Positions 15,523 to 20,368 of a DNA stretch of 20,368 bases are shown in pieces. A program made the translations under genes and the position numbers. The notes beneath the pieces are model-generated. The model saw only the letters and a program-made list of their open reading frames with translations, was not told where the DNA came from and searched no databases. Position 1 is the first letter of the stretch, and each line of letters begins with the position of its first letter. Origin of the DNA: Caryophanales bacterium (GTDB taxonomy: Bacteria; Bacillota_I; Bacilli_A; RFN20; CAG-826); NCBI GenBank assembly GCA_028726925.1, contig JAQYPI010000084.1:1-20368 (forward strand). The letters are read 5' to 3'.

Positions 15523-16079
15523 CATTCTTAAAATGGTTTGGCTGGGGCATTCTCTGGGCGTTGCTCCTGCCCTTCCTTCTCGTTGCCATAGCCTTAGTCG
15601 CCGTTCTCGGCGTCCCCATTTTCTTCGTGGAACTCGTCATCATGATCGTCCACTTCTTCCGCGGCGAGAAATGCTTCCCGTTATTCGAGGAAGACAAGAA
15701 GGCCCTGGACCTGATTCAGCAAAGCCTCGATGCCCAAAGAGCCAAGGAAGCGGGCGAAACCGAGCCGAAAAGCCAGAACGTCTACGTTCAGCAGAATTAC
15801 TACATGAACCCCCAAGCACCGATTCCGCCCGTCCCCCCTGGAATCCCGGGCGCATCCCAAACGCCCTATCCCCAAGGCATTCCTCAGCAGCCCCCTTATC
15901 CTCAGGGAATTCCGGGACAACCTTATTATGGACAGCCTGGTCCATTGCCTCCTGCCGTAAACCCAGCCCAAATTCCCGCCCCCAACCCGACGAAGGTCGT
16001 CGAAGAGGAGCCCCAAAAGCCGAAACTCAACCAATTCCCTGCCGCGGATGACGGAAACGATGAAAGGGGGGAATCATGA
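15519..16079 (+). CDS. Membrane protein with a Pro/Gln/Tyr-rich tail
   Basis: A 186-residue protein I do not recognise. Two adjacent hydrophobic segments (about 7-29 and 30-46) form a hairpin or one long anchor. A charged helix follows (EEDKKALDLIQQSLDAQRAKEAGE, 57-80), then a low-complexity tail from about 88 to 165 rich in Pro, Gln, Tyr and Gly with a repeated YPQGIP unit (117-122 and 127-132). The very end is acidic. The tail is probably disordered. The start codon overlaps the stop of the previous gene (ATGA) and has only a weak GAG upstream, so it likely depends on coupling. The next gene again overlaps by 4 nt. Similar membrane-anchored Pro-rich proteins are common in Bacillota but their roles are unclear. 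Confidence 0.65.
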   Translation: MTFLKWFGWGILWALLLPFLLVAIALVAVLGVPIFFVELVIMIVHFFRGEKCFPLFEEDKKALDLIQQSLDAQRAKEAGETEPKSQNVYVQQNYYMNPQAPIPPVPPGIPGASQTPYPQGIPQQPPYPQGIPGQPYYGQPGPLPPAVNPAQIPAPNPTKVVEEEPQKPKLNQFPAADDGNDERGES

Positions 16080-16741
16080 ACCCTTTTGTTCTCTTTGCCT
16101 CATCGAACGAGACGGATCGCCGCGCTCTCATCATCGGCATCGTGATCCTTTTGGTTCTTTTCTTGATCATCGGCCTCATCGGTGGCGCCTTGCGTTTCCT
16201 TTTCCTGCGCCAATCCGACCGCGCGGAAGGGATGATCAACAACGTTGTTCGGGCGCACGTCGTCAACACGCCGAAAGAATTGAAACGGTTCGGGTTCCGC
16301 AAAAACGCGAGGGCTTTGTTCCGCGATACCCTTTGGCCTTTCCTCATCGCCTTCGTCGGAATGCTTGTCTGGATCATTGAAAATATCGCGGTGGCGCGCT
16401 GGGGCGACAACATATTCGCTGATTTCGCGGACCTCTTCTTCTGGTTTGATTGGGGTGCCGAAGGCGTCATCGTGAAATTCTTCGGGCTTCCCATCATCGC
16501 CGCCTTCCCGCCCGTCAGTCACAACCCGGAATTCCACCTCGAACACCTCTGCCATTACATCGAGTGCTTCCTCTTCATCGTGGCAATCGTTTGGTATGCC
16601 GTCGCTTGCCAAGGATTCATCGCGAGAATGGTTCGCATTGACAACCTCGCTCATAGCATCTTCGATTCCTCCTTGAAGGACTTCAAAGCGCAAGAAGACA
16701 TACACGTCACGCCTGAAAAGCCCCTTCCCCCAAGCGAATAA
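16076..16741 (+). CDS. Hypothetical polytopic membrane protein with a His-rich helix
   Basis: A 221-residue protein with no family I can name. Hydrophobic segments lie at about 18-44, 86-106 and 160-182. The first is followed by a basic stretch (FLRQSDR) and a cytoplasmic-looking region (50-85). Before the last helix is a dense run of possible metal ligands: His149, His154, His157, His160, Glu163, plus Cys159 and Cys164. The C-terminus is short and Pro-rich (EKPLPPSE). AAGGGGGG lies about 5 nt before the start, and the ATG overlaps the preceding stop by 4 nt, so the three plus-strand genes form one operon. No terminator with a T-run is seen on the plus strand after it; the hairpin there serves the opposite strand. 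Confidence 0.62.
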   Translation: MNPFVLFASSNETDRRALIIGIVILLVLFLIIGLIGGALRFLFLRQSDRAEGMINNVVRAHVVNTPKELKRFGFRKNARALFRDTLWPFLIAFVGMLVWIIENIAVARWGDNIFADFADLFFWFDWGAEGVIVKFFGLPIIAAFPPVSHNPEFHLEHLCHYIECFLFIVAIVWYAVACQGFIARMVRIDNLAHSIFDSSLKDFKAQEDIHVTPEKPLPPSE

Positions 16742-16742
16742 G

Positions 16743-16765
16743 AAAAAGCGGGATCAGATCCCGCT
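16743..16765 (-). terminator. Intrinsic terminator of the asnS operon, spanning the stop codon
   Basis: AGCGGGATC (16765-16757) and GATCCCGCT (16755-16747) form a near-perfect palindrome around one base, in practice a 7-bp stem with a 5-nt loop, followed by TTTT(C)T on the minus strand. The stop codon TGA of the 118-residue gene (16756-16754) lies in the loop. On the plus strand no T-run follows. Confidence 0.85.
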
Positions 16766-17110
16766 GAATAAATCGACGACTTCCCAGATGACGAAGGCCG
16801 TTACGATGATGCAAAGGCCGATGATCAACCAATAGACGCGCCGACGCATCCTTTCTTGTCGCTCCAGCTCTTCTGGTTCCGTCGCGTCGGCATCCTTGTC
16901 TTCCACAAGAGGCTGTGGAGGAGGAGCCATGGGAGGTGGGGTTTGCCCAGCATAAGGATTCTGCTGAGGAGCAGGGTTTTGGGGCGCCCCATAATAAGGA
17001 TATCCATATCCCGGATTCCCATAAGGCGGAGCGAAAGGAGCGCCGTTTTGGGGCGTTCCCTGCTCATAAGGGTTTTGGCCGTTTTGTGGAGGATACGGAT
17101 TGTTGTTCAT
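16754..17110 (-). CDS. Small tail-anchored Pro/Tyr/Asn-rich membrane protein
   Basis: A 118-residue protein. Residues 1-70 are low-complexity, rich in Pro, Asn, Gln, Tyr and Gly, with NPY at 4-6, 13-15 and 51-53 and a proline stretch PPPMAPPP (58-65) that would call for EF-P during translation. An acidic patch (70-85), a basic patch (RMRRR, 87-91) and one helix (about 92-113) follow, ending just outside the membrane. The likely topology is a cytoplasmic disordered head with a C-terminal anchor. The ATG at 17110 overlaps the asnS stop by one base (TGATG), a stop-start arrangement typical of reinitiation. Family unknown; composition is shared with the 15519-16079 product. Confidence 0.72.
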   Translation of the reverse strand: MNNNPYPPQNGQNPYEQGTPQNGAPFAPPYGNPGYGYPYYGAPQNPAPQQNPYAGQTPPPMAPPPQPLVEDKDADATEPEELERQERMRRRVYWLIIGLCIIVTAFVIWEVVDLFSGI

Positions 17111-18504
17111 CAATATTTTAGTTGCGAGCTCGTGCGCGGGAAGGGTTCCGTGTCACGGATGTTCGCGATGCCCGTGATGTACATGAGAAGGCGGTCGAAG
17201 CCGATGCCGAAGCCGGAATGGATGCATCCGCCCCATTTCCGGAGGTTGAGATACCATTCGAGGCCTTCCTTGTTCCCGATCTTTTCCATTTTCTTTTCGA
17301 GAATCTCGTAGCGTTCTTCTCTTTGGGAACCCCCGATGATCTCTCCTTCGCCCGGAACGAGGCAGTCACATGCCGCGACCGTTTTCCCGTCATCGTTCTC
17401 CCTCATGTAGAAGGATTTGATTTCCTTGGGGTAGTTGATGAGGAACATCGGGCCTTTGACCACTTCTTCGGTCAAATAACGTTCGTGTTCGGATTGAAGA
17501 TCCATGCCCCACTCGATGTTCGGGTTTTCGAATTTTTTGCCGGACTTTACGGCGTCTTGAAGGATTTTGATGCCATCCGTGTACTCCATTTTGGTGAAAG
17601 GAGTGCTCAAAACGCGGTGCAACTTATCAAGAAGGCCGGGCGAAATCATGCGATCGAAGAACGCCATTTCATCGGGGCACTTGTCGAGAGCGTATTGGAT
17701 AAGGAATTTGATGGTTTCCTCCATAAGGGCCATGTCATCATCGAGATCCGCGAACGCGATTTCCGGTTCGATCATCCAGAACTCGCTTGCGTGGCGGGTG
17801 GTATTCGATTTTTCGGCGCGGAAGGTCGGACCAAAGGTGTAAACGTCTCGGAAAGCCATGGCGAACGCCTCGACATGAAGCTGACCAGAAACCGTGAGGG
17901 AAGCGCGGCGGCCGAAGAAATCCGTGTCGCTCATTTTGCCTTGATCGTCCGGAGTGACGATGGTGAAAACCTGGCCGGCCCCCTCGGCATCATTAGCCGT
18001 GATTTCCGGCGTATGGACGTAAACGAACCCTTTCCCTTGGAAGAATTCGTGGACTCCCAAGGCGAGAACGGAACGAAGGCGGTAAAGCGCGGTGAAAGTG
18101 TTCGTGCGAGGGCGGAGATAGGCTTCGTCACGAAGGTATTCAAACGAATGTCGCTTCTTCTGAAGGGGATAATCCGAGGAGCATTCCCCGAGGACCTCGA
18201 TCGAGGTGACATGCATTTCGAAAGGCTGTTTCATCTCGGGAGTCATGACAATCTCGCCATGAACCCCGATGGTCGCCCCAGTCAAAAGATGGGAAACGAC
18301 ATCATGGTTCTCAAGATCACCGTTATAGACGAGCTGGATATTCTTGAAGCAAGTTCCATCATTCAAGGCGATGAAGCCGATAGAACCGGAATCGCGATTG
18401 GTCCGAATCCAGCCGGAAAGATAGATGTTGCCAAGTTTGGAGAGGTCTTCTTTGGCGGAGAAGCGAGAATACAATTCTCGAACGGTGGTGAATTTTGGTT
18501 GCAT
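17110..18504 (-). CDS. asnS: Asparaginyl-tRNA synthetase
   Basis: Charges tRNA(Asn) with asparagine. It has 464 residues, very close to E. coli AsnS. The N-terminal OB-fold anticodon domain (about 27-105) opens with YLSGWIRTNRDSGSIGFIALNDG. The class II core follows: TPEITANDAEGAGQVF (165-180), motif 2 FRAEKSNTTRHASEFWMIEPE (228-248) and motif 3 GFGIGFDRLLMYITGIANIRDTEPFPRT (431-458), where the AsnS rather than AspS form is clear. Twelve in-frame codons precede the ATG at 18504, but a promoter lies within them, so 18504 is the start. No Shine-Dalgarno is seen. The stop overlaps the ATG of the small Pro-rich gene. The gene diverges from the AbiEi-like gene. Confidence 0.96.
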   Translation of the reverse strand: MQPKFTTVRELYSRFSAKEDLSKLGNIYLSGWIRTNRDSGSIGFIALNDGTCFKNIQLVYNGDLENHDVVSHLLTGATIGVHGEIVMTPEMKQPFEMHVTSIEVLGECSSDYPLQKKRHSFEYLRDEAYLRPRTNTFTALYRLRSVLALGVHEFFQGKGFVYVHTPEITANDAEGAGQVFTIVTPDDQGKMSDTDFFGRRASLTVSGQLHVEAFAMAFRDVYTFGPTFRAEKSNTTRHASEFWMIEPEIAFADLDDDMALMEETIKFLIQYALDKCPDEMAFFDRMISPGLLDKLHRVLSTPFTKMEYTDGIKILQDAVKSGKKFENPNIEWGMDLQSEHERYLTEEVVKGPMFLINYPKEIKSFYMRENDDGKTVAACDCLVPGEGEIIGGSQREERYEILEKKMEKIGNKEGLEWYLNLRKWGGCIHSGFGIGFDRLLMYITGIANIRDTEPFPRTSSQLKY

Positions 18505-18512
18505 ACGAATAA

Positions 18513-18540
18513 AGGATACCCGTTCGCCTTGTTTTTTCAA
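18513..18540 (-). promoter_or_regulatory. Promoter of asnS, leaderless-type
   Basis: TTGAAA (18540-18535, 5 of 6), a 16-nt spacer, then TATCCT (18518-18513, 4 of 6), followed by 8 nt and the asnS ATG. This is the best paired -35/-10 among the leaderless set. Confidence 0.55.
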
Positions 18541-18666
18541 TCGGGAAAAGAGGCGTATCTTTCGGGCTATCTTGTACGTTTTTGGTTGACGAGCGGCAAG
18601 ATAAATCCGTTCCTATTTATCAAATAAATCAACCATAAAATGGCTAGAACTTTTGTTTTTTTGAAT

Positions 18667-18685
18667 GTTCACTATTTTTGTGAAC
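18667..18685 (+). promoter_or_regulatory. Inverted repeat, candidate operator of the AbiEi-like gene
   Basis: GTTCAC (18667-18672) and GTGAAC (18680-18685) are perfect 6-bp arms separated by an AT-rich 7-nt spacer. The repeat covers the place where the -35 would lie, ending 3 nt before the TATAAT. A dimeric repressor bound here would block RNA polymerase; autoregulation by the adjacent winged-helix protein is a natural guess. Confidence 0.5.
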
Positions 18686-18688
18686 GCT

Positions 18689-18694
18689 TATAAT
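18689..18694 (+). promoter_or_regulatory. -10 element (TATAAT) of the AbiEi-like gene, leaderless-type
   Basis: A perfect TATAAT with 7 nt before the ATG at 18702 and no Shine-Dalgarno. The expected start of transcription coincides with the start codon. The -35 region is replaced by the inverted repeat at 18667-18685. The rest of the 18505-18701 gap is AT-rich and holds nothing further I can name. Confidence 0.6.
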
Positions 18695-18701
18695 TAGATA
18701 G

Positions 18702-19619
18702 ATGGCAACCATTAATTGGAAGATAATCAACTATTACATAAACTCCCTAGGTTTATCCTTGGAAGTCAGCGATGAGACCCTTCAGTTAACAAATATGAAG
18801 TCGGGAAAAACGTTTGCTTTCCCGTGGGTTTATTCCAAACGATGCGAGCCCAGCATTCTCTCCAAACTTCCAAACGTTTCGAGGAACACGATTCTCATTA
18901 CGAATCGCGTCCCGTTGCAGGCAGCTCATCGTATTTGTAATCGCTTCGCAGGGTATATCGATTCCCTCGGTAACTATGATTTCACTTTGGGAAAAAGAAG
19001 GTTCTCCCATCGTGTTTCCCGGGCGGCATTGCGTCCCGAAAAGAAAGCTTTCGACTTCTTCGCTCCATCCTCTTTCGTCGGAGGAAAGGTCTATCGGGCC
19101 TTATTGCAATCCGATGAGCCCTTATCCATGCGGGATTTGTCCTCGACAACAGGACTTTCTCTGGGCGCTGTTTCGGAGGCCTGCCAATACGCCCGTAAAA
19201 TGCTTTCCTTGAACGCCCAAAAAGACTTGTGGGCCAAGGAGAACAAAGCGCGCCTTCTGGAAGTTTGGAAAACTCGTTACGAATTGGAAAAGGGGCAACG
19301 GTTCCTTTGTTTTGCAGACCAAAAAACCCTTGTCGACGCCATCGAAAAGGGCATTTTGCCATTCCTTTTGATCGGTGGGGACTATGCGCAAAGGCACTTT
19401 GGGAAGGATATTGTCCGCCCGGCGCTGACTCTTTGCGCATCGAGTCCGCTTCCGGAAGGATTCCTCGTCCGTTTCGGTTTGATTGCCGACCCTAATGGCA
19501 ACGTCGTCATTAGAAAAGCCTCCGCTTTCTCTGTGCGCGAGATGCAGGAGGCTTACGTAGACGAGATTGAGGCTTATTTAACTTCTGGCTTACCAGAATC
19601 GCCGAACTCAGACCAGTGA
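18702..19619 (+). CDS. Orphan AbiEi-family (type IV antitoxin-like) winged-helix protein
   Basis: A 305-residue protein whose layout fits the COG4861/AbiEi_2 group of predicted transcriptional regulators. Three blocks match my memory of that group: AGYIDSLGNYDF (83-94), a winged helix-turn-helix at about 124-170 (GGKVYRALLQSDEPLSMRDLSSTTGLSLGAVSEACQYARKM in pieces) and a C-terminal fold with LLEVWKTRYE (185-194) and LIADPNGNVVI (260-270). In AbiE systems the AbiEi protein represses the operon and offsets an AbiEii nucleotidyltransferase toxin. No such partner is here: the next gene is tsaD on the opposite strand, overlapping by 46 nt, and asnS lies behind. It may be a stand-alone regulator or a remnant. 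It starts with a leaderless-type promoter under an inverted repeat. Confidence 0.65.
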   Translation: MATINWKIINYYINSLGLSLEVSDETLQLTNMKSGKTFAFPWVYSKRCEPSILSKLPNVSRNTILITNRVPLQAAHRICNRFAGYIDSLGNYDFTLGKRRFSHRVSRAALRPEKKAFDFFAPSSFVGGKVYRALLQSDEPLSMRDLSSTTGLSLGAVSEACQYARKMLSLNAQKDLWAKENKARLLEVWKTRYELEKGQRFLCFADQKTLVDAIEKGILPFLLIGGDYAQRHFGKDIVRPALTLCASSPLPEGFLVRFGLIADPNGNVVIRKASAFSVREMQEAYVDEIEAYLTSGLPESPNSDQ

Positions 19620-20368
19620 TCAATCCGCCAATTGGGGTCAACCCCAAGGGTCAACGGGGCGAAAACCTTTCGCTCGTAAAGCTTTTCGGCGACTTTCGCG
19701 ATCATCGCCGCGTTATCGGTGGTGCACCAAAGGGGTGGGATGATCAGGTCGATTCCGGTCCCTTCGAGATGGGCCTTCATCTCGGAACGCAGATAGGAGT
19801 TCGCGCTGACCCCGCCGGCCAGAATAACCTGTTTCACGTGGTATTCGTGGGCCGCTTCCATCGCTCGATCGACGAGCATTCCGATTGCCACATCTTGGAA
19901 GGAACGCGCCATATCGTTAACGCGGACGGGCTCTTTTTTCATTTCCAGCGAGTGAACGAGGTTGATGACGCTTGTCTTCAAGCCGGAATACGAAACGTCG
20001 TATTTTCCATCGGGAGAAGCCGGGACGGGCAAAGGATAGGTGTGTTCCCCAAGCTTTGCGTGCTGGTCGATTGGGAGACCTCCGGGATAGGGGAACCCGA
20101 GGACGCGTGCAACTTTGTCGTAGCATTCGCCCACCGCGTCGTCCTTGGTCTCGCCGATGATCTCGAAATCCATGTGATCCCGCATGATGACGAATTCCGT
20201 GTTTCCCCCGGATACGACAACGCAAAGAAGGGGGAATTGGAACTCGCCCACGTACTCGTTGGCGTAAATATGCCCCGCAAGGTGATGAACCGGGATAAGG
20301 GGTTTGTTATAAAGCATCGCCAAGGTCTTGGCGGCTTGAAGACCGACGTGCAAACAACCGATAAGCCC
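19574..20368 (-). CDS. tsaD: tRNA N6-adenosine threonylcarbamoyltransferase, partial (N-terminus outside window)
   Basis: Transfers the threonylcarbamoyl group to A37 of ANN-decoding tRNAs, acting with TsaB and TsaE. The frame is open to the last base of the window; 264 residues are visible, starting within GLIGCLHVGLQAAKTLA, so the true start is some 75-80 codons beyond the edge. Visible signatures are the metal-binding HLAGH (His29 and His33 of the visible part), VVSGGNTEF, GGLPID, SYSGLKTS, SFQDVAIGMLVDRA, LAGGVSANSYLR and TDNAAMIA. The protein ends shortly after GVDPNWRIDHW. Its last 46 nt run antisense to the end of the AbiEi-like gene. No intrinsic terminator is visible downstream. Confidence 0.94.
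   Translation of the reverse strand, partial: GLIGCLHVGLQAAKTLAMLYNKPLIPVHHLAGHIYANEYVGEFQFPLLCVVVSGGNTEFVIMRDHMDFEIIGETKDDAVGECYDKVARVLGFPYPGGLPIDQHAKLGEHTYPLPVPASPDGKYDVSYSGLKTSVINLVHSLEMKKEPVRVNDMARSFQDVAIGMLVDRAMEAAHEYHVKQVILAGGVSANSYLRSEMKAHLEGTGIDLIIPPLWCTTDNAAMIAKVAEKLYERKVFAPLTLGVDPNWRIDHWSEFGDSGKPEVK

Noticed and set aside
16747..16765. The same hairpin as a terminator for the plus-strand membrane operon
   Set aside because: On the plus strand the stem is followed by GAATAAATCG, with no T-run; only the minus-strand role is supported.
17122..18627. 501-codon open frame on the plus strand opposite asnS
   Set aside because: Antisense shadow of asnS; no recognisable domain, no ribosome binding site, and asnS motifs are complete on the other strand.
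19632..19647. TTGGGG-TCAA-CCCCAA hairpin after the AbiEi-like gene as a terminator
   Set aside because: It has no T-run on either strand and lies in the conserved GVDPNW part of tsaD, so the coding sequence explains it.

Overview
The window looks like a chromosomal segment of a bacterium in the Bacillota, probably near the Erysipelotrichia/RF39/Mollicutes side of the Bacilli. Three things support this. The gene order pcrA-ligA-gatCAB is typical of Bacillota. A DUF1836 protein, a family best known from Bacillota, sits in the same run. GatA carries the 'DTGDSVRKPAS' form of the amidase signature, which I associate with Mollicutes-like GatA. TGA is used as a stop (gatA, gatB, asnS) and Trp is TGG, so the standard bacterial code applies. 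By eye GC is about half or slightly more, so this is not a classic AT-rich mycoplasma. I see no IS element, CRISPR array, rRNA or tRNA, and no intergenic gap longer than about 200 bases.

Layout. 1-505 (-): the N-terminal two thirds of an MTA/SAH nucleosidase (mtnN), cut by the window edge. 598-3443 (+): UDP-glucose dehydrogenase (ugd) and a 4-nt-overlapping gene for a VanZ-type membrane protein whose first helix is separated from the rest by about 400 residues of Ig-like domains. 3397-4941 (-): an unknown one-helix protein and an alpha/beta hydrolase of the lysophospholipase type. 5022-14452 (-): a long housekeeping run read pcrA, ligA, gatC, gatA, gatB, DUF1836 protein, galE, closed by a terminator-like structure. 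14605-16741 (+): three tightly overlapping membrane-protein genes. 16754-18504 (-): asnS and a coupled small tail-anchored Pro/Tyr/Asn-rich protein, closed by a terminator. 18702-19619 (+): an orphan AbiEi-type winged-helix protein. 19574-20368 (-): the C-terminal part of tsaD, cut by the window edge.

How the genes relate. Most of the window is core machinery: DNA repair (PcrA, LigA), Asn/Gln-tRNA formation (GatCAB, AsnS), tRNA t6A modification (TsaD) and S-adenosylhomocysteine recycling (MtnN). A second theme is surface sugar and membrane biology: Ugd and GalE supply UDP-glucuronate and UDP-galactose, and they sit with the VanZ-Ig protein, a lipase-like hydrolase and several uncharacterised membrane proteins.

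The most striking non-coding pattern is that six transcription units start with a -10-like hexamer only 6-9 nt before the start codon and have no Shine-Dalgarno sequence. Most genes inside operons, by contrast, have good ribosome binding sites. This points to regular use of leaderless mRNAs. Other items worth attention are the VanZ-Ig architecture, the orphan AbiEi gene with an inverted repeat over its promoter, two competing hairpins between galE and the hydrolase, and two convergent genes that both encode Pro/Tyr-rich tails on membrane anchors.
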